A stretch of 64,000 nucleotides of DNA from Streptomyces profundus. Its GTDB lineage: Bacteria > Actinomycetota > Actinomycetes > Streptomycetales > Streptomycetaceae. The DNA is taken from contig NZ_CP082362.1 in NCBI RefSeq assembly GCF_020740535.1, forward strand, positions 4,524,501 to 4,588,500, given 5' to 3'. The notes beneath the pieces are model-generated. The model was not told the DNA's origin and ran no database searches. It was given only the letters and a program-made list of their open reading frames with translations. The translations under genes were made by a program, and so were the position numbers. This document shows, piece by piece, positions 1-7,685 of this stretch; the first letter of the stretch is position 1, and each line of letters opens with the position of its first letter.

Positions 1-1
1 G

Positions 2-208
2 GACCGCATCCTCTCGGGCAACCGCGCGGCCACCGGGCAGATGGGGCAGGTGCGGACCGAGCCGGAGATCCGGCGGTTCTTCGACGGGCTTGAGCTGGTC
101 GAGCCTGGCCTCGTTCCCCCGCAGGACTGGCGTCCCGACGGTGAGGTGCCGGCCGAGGCCACCCACGCCACCGTCTCCATGTGGGCGGGCGTGGCCCGCA
201 AGCCGTAG
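2..208 (+). CDS. SAM-dependent methyltransferase (DUF574 type), C-terminal fragment
   Basis: Only the last 68 codons are inside the window; the gene begins upstream and ends at TAG 206-208. The visible segment reads FFDGLELVEPGLVPPQDW followed by a short Pro/Asp-rich stretch and ends VARKP. This ending is typical of the large actinobacterial DUF574 (methyltransferase 19) family of predicted SAM-dependent methyltransferases. The Rossmann SAM-binding part lies outside the window, so nothing can be said about catalytic residues or substrate. It is convergent with the conservon GTPase gene and separated from it by a strong hairpin. Members of this family are often found beside regulatory genes in Streptomyces, but their substrates are mostly unknown. 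The family call is fairly secure; the function is not. Confidence 0.75.
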   Translation, partial: DRILSGNRAATGQMGQVRTEPEIRRFFDGLELVEPGLVPPQDWRPDGEVPAEATHATVSMWAGVARKP

Positions 209-223
209 CGCCCGGACAACACA

Positions 224-257
224 CCGGGGGCGCGCCCCGTGATGGGCGCGCCCCCGG
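224..257. terminator. bidirectional terminator hairpin
   Basis: A perfect 14-bp inverted repeat (224-237 and 244-257, arm CCGGGGGCGCGCCC) with a 6-nt loop lies between the convergent methyltransferase and GTPase genes. It is followed by TTT on the plus side. It probably stops transcription from both directions. Confidence 0.85.
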
Positions 258-275
258 TTTCGTACAGGGCGGGGA

Positions 276-866
276 TCAGCCGATGGCGACCGCCTTCGCG
301 GATTCCAACAGGGCCAGCAACACCGTTTTGCTGGAGTCGCGTTGCCTGACGTCACACATCACGACGGGCGCGGGATTGCGAAGATTCAAAGCGGCATTGA
401 CTTCCGCGGCGGTGACCTCGGTGCGGCCGTAGAAGCAGTTGATGCCGATGGCAAAGGGAATGCGTCGCTGTTCGAAGAAGTCCACGGAGGCGAAGCTGTC
501 CGCCAGCCGGCGTGGGTCGGTCAGCACGACGGCCCCCAGCGCGCCGGCGGCGAGGTCGTCCCACATGAACCAGAAACGTTCCTGCCCAGGTGTGCCGAAG
601 AGATAGAGCACATGCTCCGCGTCCAGCGTGATCCGGCCGAAGTCCATGGCCACCGTGGTGGTGGTCTTCTCCGGGATCTGGGCGAGGTCGTCCACGCCGA
701 CGCTCGCCTGCGTCATGTACTCCTCGGTCTCCAGCGGGGGGACCTCGCTGACCGAGCCGATCATGGTGGTCTTGCCCACCCCGAAGCCGCCAGCGACCAG
801 GATTTTCAGGGCCGTTGGCATGGCCAGCGACGATCCCCCCGGCTGGCTATAGCCTGCGGATTCCAT
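276..866 (-). CDS. cvnD: conservon small GTPase (CvnD-like)
   Basis: A Ras-like small GTPase of about 196 residues and the last gene of a conservon. It has a P-loop GGFGVGKTT near the N-terminus, a KTTTTVAMDFGRI switch segment, and a G3 motif in LFGTPGQERFWFMWDDL. The start at 866 is preferred (MESAGYSQPGG) because it overlaps the end of the DUF742 gene by 20 bp, the usual coupling in conservons; an in-frame start at 911 would add 15 unconvincing residues. In characterised conservons the GTPase forms a membrane-associated complex with the histidine kinase, roadblock and DUF742 proteins and works like a eukaryotic G-protein-coupled system. The P450 (CvnE) found in some conservons is absent here, because the next gene is convergent. 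Confidence 0.92.
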   Translation of the reverse strand: MESAGYSQPGGSSLAMPTALKILVAGGFGVGKTTMIGSVSEVPPLETEEYMTQASVGVDDLAQIPEKTTTTVAMDFGRITLDAEHVLYLFGTPGQERFWFMWDDLAAGALGAVVLTDPRRLADSFASVDFFEQRRIPFAIGINCFYGRTEVTAAEVNAALNLRNPAPVVMCDVRQRDSSKTVLLALLESAKAVAIG

Positions 867-1230
867 TGATGACCCTCTCCAGTAGTTCCACACTGGGGGC
901 TGTCGCCTCATGACTCGGCTTTTTGATAGAGATCATGGATTTATCGAGCAGGTCCCCGCAAAGCACTTTCACCACACTGGCCGGCAGGTCAAGCCGCGCC
1001 GCGATTTCGACGATAGCCAGTGGGCGTTCCTGACATAGATCGAGGATGGCGGTCAACTCCGGTTGTTCGCGGCGCCTGTCGTGGCTGTGCGAGGCCGGCA
1101 TGGAGACCACCAGGGTGATCAGGGCGAATTCAGATCCGTCTGGGGAGGTACGGCCCCCGGATATGGCATAGGGGCGGACGAGGTATTGCGACTCCTCGTC
1201 GAACCACGAAGCTTTCTTCCTGGCCGTCAC
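847..1230 (-). CDS. cvnC: DUF742 family protein (CvnC-like)
   Basis: A 127-residue DUF742 protein and the third member of the conservon. It opens with a basic segment (MTARKKASWFDEESQYLVRPYAISGGRT) containing the conserved LVRPYA-type motif. It then has a winged-helix-like half with PLAIVEIAARLDLPASVVKVLCGDLLDKSMISI. In known conservons this protein bridges the kinase/roadblock pair and the GTPase. The gene lies four bases after the roadblock gene and its 3' end overlaps the GTPase start, so it is surely co-translated with both. The ligand and the direct target are unknown. Confidence 0.92.
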   Translation of the reverse strand: MTARKKASWFDEESQYLVRPYAISGGRTSPDGSEFALITLVVSMPASHSHDRRREQPELTAILDLCQERPLAIVEIAARLDLPASVVKVLCGDLLDKSMISIKKPSHEATAPSVELLERVINGIRRL

Positions 1231-1234
1231 CGAG

Positions 1235-1663
1235 TTAGTGTCCCGAAGCTGTCGCGGACGAGGGTTCGGTGCGCGGGGCGGCGCTGAGGTACTCGCCGAC
1301 CTGCTGCACGATGCGCGTCATCTCGTAGGCGGCCATCCCGGCGTCCACCTGATCAGAGGTGAGCACGGCCAACTGGGCGCGCTGGCCGGCGTTGGTGACG
1401 AAGAGGAAGGCGTTGTCCATCTCGATGACGGTCTGCCGCACCTGGCCGCCCTGGAAGCGGAGCGAAGCGCCGCGGGAGAGGCTCTGGAGCCCGGAGGCGA
1501 CGGCCGAGAGGTGTTCGGCGTCGTCCCGGCCGAGCGCGGAGGACCGCGCGAGTGGCAGCCCGTCCTGGGACAGCACAATCGCATGGTGGACCTCTGGCAC
1601 CCCGGCCACCAGGTTGTCCAGGAGCCAGCCCAGGTGGGCACTGGCATGGGTCTGGTCGGTCAT
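1235..1663 (-). CDS. cvnB: roadblock/LC7 domain protein (CvnB-like)
   Basis: A 142-residue roadblock/LC7 protein: a single alpha/beta domain starting LGWLLDNLVAGVPEVHHAIV, with the characteristic SQDGLPLA strand turn and a long C-terminal helix. In conservons this protein is thought to act as an exchange or activating factor for the GTPase. Its ATG overlaps the stop of the kinase gene by four bases (ATGA at 1660-1663), showing tight translational coupling. It ends in a short Ser/Thr/Ala tail. Domain and context agree fully. Confidence 0.93.
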   Translation of the reverse strand: MTDQTHASAHLGWLLDNLVAGVPEVHHAIVLSQDGLPLARSSALGRDDAEHLSAVASGLQSLSRGASLRFQGGQVRQTVIEMDNAFLFVTNAGQRAQLAVLTSDQVDAGMAAYEMTRIVQQVGEYLSAAPRTEPSSATASGH

Positions 1664-4521
1664 CGCTGATCCTTCCTCGCAGTTCCTTCCGCATCGGCGT
1701 CATATCCGGCGGGTTGCGCCTGCGGGTCATGTCCTTCGGCAGAGGGTGCGGACGGTGTGGCGCGGGCGCGCTTGTTCCCCGACTGGATCGCCGCCATGGT
1801 GGCGCCTGCCCGACCGGGGGTGCGGGGACGGGACGATTCCTCGTCGTCCTGCCCGGGGCGCAGGTGCGCCTCCTTGCGCAGCTGCTCCGCCAGGCGTTCC
1901 CCTCGTACGCGCACGGGAAGCTTCAGACCCGCCTTGGACCCGTCACCGGGCTGTGACGGCGCCTCGGGGGCGGGGGATGTGATGTCCGCATGTGCACGGG
2001 GCATATCTTCCGCTCTCTCGACGGTCTTGTCGATCGAGGAGCCGGAGGGGACCGTTCGGCTGGGGGGACCGGAGGGGCGTTGGCGGCGCGGGGCCGCGGT
2101 GCCGGGATCCGAGATGGGGGAGTTGGCTGGTGACTGACCCGGGGTGGACGAGGGGGCGGCTGCCCCCGATCGTGGTTCCGGACCGGTGGGCGTGCTGGGC
2201 AACAGGCCGGCACCTCCATAGGCGGGATATCCGCTGTCGTCGTAGACGGCGGGCGGGTGGGGCAGTGCCTCCGTTTCGACGAGGGAGCCCTGGGAGAGGC
2301 TCGCCATGGAATCCCGCTGCGGGGGAACGCTTTGCTCTCGGCCGCCGAACTCGTGTCCGCCGTCCGACGCGTGCGCGGGCTCGCGGTCCTCGGCGCGGGC
2401 GAGGTCCCGCTCGTCGCGCGCCGGGCGCTCGGCGTCCGACGTCGGCGCGGGCTCCAACCCGCTGCCGATCAGCTGCCCGCCGTTCGCGCCGCCCGCGATG
2501 GCGCTGAACGCCTGGGTGGTCTCCTGCTTGGTCGCGGCGGCCTCCAGGGACGCCGCGTGGGCCTCCGACACGATCCCGGAGAGGACCGAGGTGCCCTCCT
2601 CCAACAGCTCGTTGGGGATCAGCACGACGGCGAGGGTGCCGCCGTAGGGCGAGGAGCGCAGCACCACTTCCAGGCCGTGCCGCCTGGCCAGCCGGGCGAC
2701 CACGAAGAGGCCGAGGCGGGGGGCCTCGCCCAACGCCATCATGTCCAGCTTGGGCGGGTCGGCGAGGAGTTGGTTGAGACGGGTGTACTCGGCCTCGGCC
2801 ATGCCGAGACCCCGGTCGATGATCTCCACCGCGACCCGGCCCCTGGCCACCGTCTGGGCGCTGACGGAGACCTTGGTGTCCGGCGGCGAGAACGAGGTGC
2901 CGTTCTCGATGAGTTCGGCGAGCAGGTGCACCACGTCGGCCACCGCGCGGCCGGTCAGCGAGATCCGGGGGGCGGGCGGCGCGTCGACCCGGCTGTAGTC
3001 CTCGGTCTCCGAGATCGCGCTGCGCATCACCTCGTAGATGGGGACCGGCTCACCCCAACGGCGGCCGGGCACGGCACCGCCGAGGATCAGCAGGTTCTCG
3101 GTGTGCCGCCGGACGCGGGTGGCCAGGTGGTCGACGGCGAAGATCTCCTTGAGCAGCCGGGAGTCCTGCTGCTCGCGCTCCAGCTTGTCCAGCTTGGGGA
3201 TGATCCGGTTGATCAGGATCTGGGTGCGGCGGGCCAGACCGAGGAAGACGGTCTCGGAGCCCTCACGGCGCCTCGCCTGCTGGACGACGCTCTTCAGGAC
3301 CTGCTGACGCTGCTGCTGGAACGCCTTGGCCAGCTGCCCCAACTCGTCGTCGCCGTAGGCCTTCGCCTTCTCCTCGTCGTCGTCCGTCTCCGGGAGCTTG
3401 GTCTGCCCCTCCCGGCCGAGCCGCTCGATGAGCTCCGGCAGGGTGGTCTCCGTCAGCTCCTCTGTGGTGGCCCGCAGCGCGGCGATCCGGCGGAGCAGGG
3501 ACTGGGTGTAGCGGATGCACAGATAGAGGGCGCAGGCGAGCGCCGCGAGCACCAGCACGGTGCCCACGATCGCGCCGATCAACAGCCGGGTGCTGCGGGA
3601 GGACGCGCTGTCGACGATGTTGTCCAGCGTGTTGCCGCTCAGCGTGTGCAGCTCCGAGCCGACCATGTCGGCGGCCTCGCGCCAGGCGTCGGGGTTGGTG
3701 GGCAGCACGGTGACCCCGCCGCCGCCCAGCGACTCGACGGCGATCAGCATGCCGATCTGCTGGCTCTTGACGAGGTTCTCGAAGGCGCCGATCTGGCTTG
3801 AGGGCAGGTCCGTCGGATCCATCCCCGTCCGGGCCTGGTGCTGGAGCGCCAACGCCTGGGCGTACGACTGGACGACGGCCTCCTCGTCGGCGTCGTCGCC
3901 GTCGGCCAGGTACAGCAGGGCGTCCTGCCGGGAGGCGGCCTCGGAGCCACGGGCCAGCTCGGTGACGGCGATGGCCCGATAGGCCAACTCCGGGTCGTCG
4001 ATCCTGGCGGCGGCGCCCATCAGGGTGATGGCCTCGCCGATGGCGTTGGTGAACAGCTGGTATGAGGCGATACCGGCGAGCTCCCCGCTGTCGATCGCCT
4101 CGCGCTGGGGCGAGAGTTCGACGAGCGAGCCGTCGAACTGGCCGGCCAGGCTCCGGATGGTGGCGCTCGCGGAGTCAAGACCGGAGCGAGCGCTCCGGAA
4201 GCGTTGGGTGGCGTCGCCCGTGGTGGCCCTGGCTTCTTCCAGCGCCTCCAGGGAGCCGCTGTCGCCGGCGGTCTGCCAGGCGGCGGTCAGGCGGCGTTCG
4301 TCCTGGAGGGCGGTGATCAGATCGTGGGTCGGGGGCCCGATCGATTCGGCGCGGTCGGCGTCAGCGCTGAGCTTGAGACTCTCCGAGACCAGAGCGCTGC
4401 CCGCCCAACCCCACAGAGCGGTGAGGGTGAGTGCGGCGATGAGGACCGGCAGAACGAGCGATATCCGAAGAGATCTACGCGATGTTCTGGGATCTCTGCG
4501 TCGGTCGCGTATGCCTGACAT
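1660..4521 (-). CDS. cvnA: nitrate-sensor-type histidine kinase of a conservon (CvnA-like)
   Basis: A membrane sensor kinase of about 953 residues. The first membrane segment is at roughly 18-42 and the second at 313-337, flanking a long helical extracytoplasmic sensor of the nitrate-sensor type. A linker follows, then a degenerate phosphoacceptor region (DHLATRVRRHTENLL). The ATPase domain has an N box (ELIENGTSFSPP, about 536-545), G1 (DRGLGM) and G2 (GLFVVARLARRHG). About 300 Pro/Ser-rich, probably disordered residues end the protein, as in other CvnA proteins. ATG 4521 is chosen because GAGGA lies just upstream; 4566 has no ribosome-binding site. It leads the conservon. The gene 230 bp upstream on the same strand is the FAD oxidoreductase, so read-through from the biosynthetic operon is possible. 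Confidence 0.92.
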   Translation of the reverse strand: MSGIRDRRRDPRTSRRSLRISLVLPVLIAALTLTALWGWAGSALVSESLKLSADADRAESIGPPTHDLITALQDERRLTAAWQTAGDSGSLEALEEARATTGDATQRFRSARSGLDSASATIRSLAGQFDGSLVELSPQREAIDSGELAGIASYQLFTNAIGEAITLMGAAARIDDPELAYRAIAVTELARGSEAASRQDALLYLADGDDADEEAVVQSYAQALALQHQARTGMDPTDLPSSQIGAFENLVKSQQIGMLIAVESLGGGGVTVLPTNPDAWREAADMVGSELHTLSGNTLDNIVDSASSRSTRLLIGAIVGTVLVLAALACALYLCIRYTQSLLRRIAALRATTEELTETTLPELIERLGREGQTKLPETDDDEEKAKAYGDDELGQLAKAFQQQRQQVLKSVVQQARRREGSETVFLGLARRTQILINRIIPKLDKLEREQQDSRLLKEIFAVDHLATRVRRHTENLLILGGAVPGRRWGEPVPIYEVMRSAISETEDYSRVDAPPAPRISLTGRAVADVVHLLAELIENGTSFSPPDTKVSVSAQTVARGRVAVEIIDRGLGMAEAEYTRLNQLLADPPKLDMMALGEAPRLGLFVVARLARRHGLEVVLRSSPYGGTLAVVLIPNELLEEGTSVLSGIVSEAHAASLEAAATKQETTQAFSAIAGGANGGQLIGSGLEPAPTSDAERPARDERDLARAEDREPAHASDGGHEFGGREQSVPPQRDSMASLSQGSLVETEALPHPPAVYDDSGYPAYGGAGLLPSTPTGPEPRSGAAAPSSTPGQSPANSPISDPGTAAPRRQRPSGPPSRTVPSGSSIDKTVERAEDMPRAHADITSPAPEAPSQPGDGSKAGLKLPVRVRGERLAEQLRKEAHLRPGQDDEESSRPRTPGRAGATMAAIQSGNKRARATPSAPSAEGHDPQAQPAGYDADAEGTARKDQR

Positions 4522-4795
4522 CTGATTCCTCGGGGGCGGCGGAACGATGATAGCGATGAGGGACATCCAAAGCAGGATGTGTACAATGTCCGGTTGCTAC
4601 AGTGAAAATGTCGTTTGCGCAGCGTAACGCCGCGTCAACTAACGTCCAACCCGGTGCACCGTACCAGGTCATGCCGATGTTGTTCGGCCGTGGGCCGATG
4701 AACTCGAACAACGCATCTGGCTCGTGGTTCGCCGCATCTGGTGTTCCGGAACTGGACGCCCGTGACACAACCACCGCCGCCTCTCCCGAGAAGCT

Positions 4796-5977
4796 TCACA
4801 GCAATGCCATCAGCCGAGGTGTGTACAGCGCCTCGAAGGAACCCACCCCTGCCACCAGGTCGAAGTAGGTGGTGGTGAGTTCCTCGTCCTGACGCACCGC
4901 GCGCAGCAGGGCGAGCCGTTCCTGGTGCACCTCCAGCCGGGCGACGTTCAACGTGGCCTCGAAACCGCCGAGGAGGGCCCTGTCCCGCTCCGCCGCATAG
5001 CCGGCGAGGGCCTCGTCGACGTGGGCCGGATCGCCCAGATCCTTGCCGATGTGTCGCATCAGGGACTCGACCTGGAAGAAGGCGTCGCTGATGCCGCGCG
5101 CCGTGATCGAGTCCTTGTGGTGCCCCGCGTCGCCGACCAGCGCCCAACCGGGGCCGCTCGCCTGGCGGAAGAAGTTCTGCTGGTCCCCCGTGCCCCGCAG
5201 CCGCTCCAACTGCCGCTTGCCGCGCATCCGCTCGAAGAGGGCGGGGGCGGTGGTGCGTATCTGCTCGTGGTAGGCGCGCTCCAGATCCACCCGCACCTCG
5301 TCGAAGCGGTCCTGCGGAAAGTACGTCAGCACCAGCGTCGCCCCGTCGTTGGTCGGCACCGCCGCCACCCAACTGCCGGGCCGCTCATAGAGTTCGAGCC
5401 CGGCCGGGAGATCATCCCAGTAGGCGTAGTAGGCACAGGTGAGCCGGGGTTTCCGCCGCGTGAACGACGCGTCGCAGAGGTCCGCGATCCGGGACCGCAT
5501 CCCGTCGGCGCCGATCACCAGCGCAGCGCGCTCGCTGAACGTCCCGCCCCGGTGGGTGCCTTCGACGCCGACCACCCGACCGGTCTCGTCGCGCAGCACG
5601 CCGGTCACCGTGTGGCGTTCCCTGAACTCGACCCCCGCCGCGATCGCGCCGTCGAGCAGGATGGAGTCCAACACCTGACGGCGCGGCGCGTAGGCCGCCC
5701 GCTGCCCCTCGACGCCCCGGCCGCACCCGGTCAGCCGCACGTCCTCGACCTCGTAGTGGACCTGGTCCAACGCCGGACAACCCGACTCGATCACCCGGTC
5801 CAGCAGGCCCCAACGCGCCAGCGCGGCGACACCCGGCTGGTGGACGAGGTGCGTGGAGAGGGTGTCGGAAGGGAACCCCGCCCGGTCCACCAGCAGGACA
5901 CGGAATCCGGCGCGGGCGAGCGTCATGGCCGTGGGAGAACCGGCACACCGCGCGCCTACCACGATGACGTCGAACAT
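4796..5977 (-). CDS. FAD-dependent oxidoreductase (monooxygenase-like)
   Basis: A 393-residue flavoprotein. The N-terminal Rossmann FAD motif is MFDVIVVGARCAGSPTAM, the middle motif is VIGADGMRSRI, and the third FAD motif is GDAGHHKDSITARGISDAF. This is the glutathione-reductase-2 layout shared by aromatic hydroxylases, geranylgeranyl reductases and flavin halogenases. The halogenase signature WxWxIP is not present; the matching region reads SWVAAVPTNDG. ATG 5977 is chosen because the Rossmann strand starts there and GAGG precedes it; the open frame continues 70 unrelated codons upstream. It lies 151 bp behind the adenylation gene, so it is likely the tailoring enzyme of the small KS-ACP/adenylation operon. 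The substrate is unknown. Confidence 0.85.
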   Translation of the reverse strand: MFDVIVVGARCAGSPTAMTLARAGFRVLLVDRAGFPSDTLSTHLVHQPGVAALARWGLLDRVIESGCPALDQVHYEVEDVRLTGCGRGVEGQRAAYAPRRQVLDSILLDGAIAAGVEFRERHTVTGVLRDETGRVVGVEGTHRGGTFSERAALVIGADGMRSRIADLCDASFTRRKPRLTCAYYAYWDDLPAGLELYERPGSWVAAVPTNDGATLVLTYFPQDRFDEVRVDLERAYHEQIRTTAPALFERMRGKRQLERLRGTGDQQNFFRQASGPGWALVGDAGHHKDSITARGISDAFFQVESLMRHIGKDLGDPAHVDEALAGYAAERDRALLGGFEATLNVARLEVHQERLALLRAVRQDEELTTTYFDLVAGVGSFEALYTPRLMALL

Positions 5978-6128
5978 GATCTTGGCCTCACAAAAAGTCG
6001 GCTGCACTGAGAAACCTCGGTGCGACAGCTTCTCCGACAGTTTCTCCGGAGATATCTCGGTTAATTTCGGGCGCAATTCGGCGGCGGAGTCCGACAGCCT
6101 CGACAGCGCGTGGTCCGGTCCGTCTCCA

Positions 6129-7685
6129 CTAACGAGGGGGCGAGTATTCCAGGGCGCCGACCAGGGCGCGGCGGTCGATCTTTCCATTGGCGTTCAGGGG
6201 GAGTTCGGTGAGCACCGCGATACGCCGGGGGATCATGTAGGGCGGCAGTCGGTCGCTGAGCGCCGAGTAGAGCGGCTGCGGGTCGTCGTTCGCGCCGGCG
6301 ACGGCGGCTGCCAGCTCCTTCTCCCCGTCGGGACCCTGGACGGCCAGCACCACGGCGTCGCGTACCCCGTCCTGTTCACGCAACAGCGCCTCGATCTCGC
6401 CTGGCTCGATGCGGTATCCACGGATCTTCACCTGTTGGTCCACGCGTCCCAGATGCACCAGACGGCCGTCCAGGACGGCCACCCGGTCGCCGGTGCGGTA
6501 CCAGTGCTCTTCGGTGAGGGGCGCGTTCCCGGTGTAGGGGTGCACGGTGCCTGCCGCGTCGATGCTCAGAAAGCGGCCCACGTTGTTGGCCGGGTCCAGA
6601 TAGCCGGGAAAGCGCTGCGGGCCGCGGACACAGAGCTCACCGTCGTCGACGGCGGCGCCGGCCCCGTCCAGGAGCTGGAACTCCATCTCGGAATATCCCT
6701 CGCCCAACGGCACCGTGCCATTGGCCGGGTTCGGCCAGTCGGCCGGATCCCGCGGCAGTTGGTACTCGGTGCAGGAGACCGTCGTCTCGCTCGGTCCGTA
6801 AAGGATCTCCAGCACGCTGTCGGGCGCCGCCGCCCGCCAGGCCCTGGCGCTCGCCAGGGGCAGCGGCTCCCCGCCGAAGACGCTCCGGCGCAGGGTCGGC
6901 AGCACGCCGGGCTTGAGGGTGCCCAACTGGGCGGCGAAGGAGACCAGCGACGGCACCGAGAACCAGTGCGTCAACTCCCGGCCGGCGATGAACTTGACCG
7001 GCGACAGCAGTTGACTGCGCATCGGCACCACCAGCGTGGCGCCCGAGCCCCAGGCGGCGAAGAGGTCGTATACGGAACCGTCGAACGTCAGCTCGAAGGT
7101 GCCGGACATCCGGCTGCCGGGGCCCGCCTCGGCGCGGGGCACCACATGCGACAGATAGGCCGTGACGTTGCGGTGCAGCACCGGCACCCCCTTGGGCGTC
7201 CCGGTGGAGCCGGAGGTGAAGACCACATAGGCCCGGTCGTCGGGACCCGCCGCGCAGGGCGGGGCCTGTTCGCCCGTGGCGGCGAACCCGCGCAGCTCCG
7301 TCGCCGAGGGCGCCACCACCGGCACTCCCACATCGATCGCGCCGTGCGCCGGCTCGGCCACCGCCAACTCCACGCCGGCGGCCACCGACACGGCGACGTT
7401 GCGCGTCGCCGGCGCCTCCGGATTGAGCGGTACCACCGTGGCACCGGCGCGCAGCGCGGCCAGATAGCCGACATACGCCGTCAGCGTTCGGCTGGCCACC
7501 AGGCCGACGGCGCGGGGCCGTCGCCCGCCGCACACCTCCACCAGATGTGCGGCGAGCCCCTCGACCAGCCGGCGCAACTCCCCGTAGGTGAGCCGTTCGT
7601 CGCCCACCTCCAACGCCGGTTGTTCGGGGTGGCGGTCCGCCGACTCGGCGAACCACTCGTACAGCGTCTCGCGCCCGCCGTTCAT
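6129..7685 (-). CDS. stand-alone NRPS-type adenylation enzyme
   Basis: A 518-residue amino-acid-activating adenylation enzyme without condensation or carrier domains. Core motifs are A3 FTSGSTGTPKG (about 156-166), A5 YGPSETTVSCTEY (about 296), A7 YRTGDR (396-401), A8 GRVDQQVKIRGYRIEPGEIE (about 413-432), and A10 NANGKIDR with the catalytic lysine at 502. The segment FDGSVYDLF puts an Asp (202) where phenylalanine-type domains have Asp235, which contacts the amino group, so an alpha-amino acid substrate is likely; the exact residue cannot be read with confidence. The ATG overlaps the KS-ACP stop by four bases. By inference it loads the ACP of the upstream protein or a carrier encoded elsewhere. 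Confidence 0.9.
   Translation of the reverse strand: MNGGRETLYEWFAESADRHPEQPALEVGDERLTYGELRRLVEGLAAHLVEVCGGRRPRAVGLVASRTLTAYVGYLAALRAGATVVPLNPEAPATRNVAVSVAAGVELAVAEPAHGAIDVGVPVVAPSATELRGFAATGEQAPPCAAGPDDRAYVVFTSGSTGTPKGVPVLHRNVTAYLSHVVPRAEAGPGSRMSGTFELTFDGSVYDLFAAWGSGATLVVPMRSQLLSPVKFIAGRELTHWFSVPSLVSFAAQLGTLKPGVLPTLRRSVFGGEPLPLASARAWRAAAPDSVLEILYGPSETTVSCTEYQLPRDPADWPNPANGTVPLGEGYSEMEFQLLDGAGAAVDDGELCVRGPQRFPGYLDPANNVGRFLSIDAAGTVHPYTGNAPLTEEHWYRTGDRVAVLDGRLVHLGRVDQQVKIRGYRIEPGEIEALLREQDGVRDAVVLAVQGPDGEKELAAAVAGANDDPQPLYSALSDRLPPYMIPRRIAVLTELPLNANGKIDRRALVGALEYSPPR

Noticed and set aside
4796..5977. Flavin-dependent halogenase
   Set aside because: The WxWxIP halogenase signature and the active-site Lys context are not present; the matching segment is SWVAAVPTNDG.
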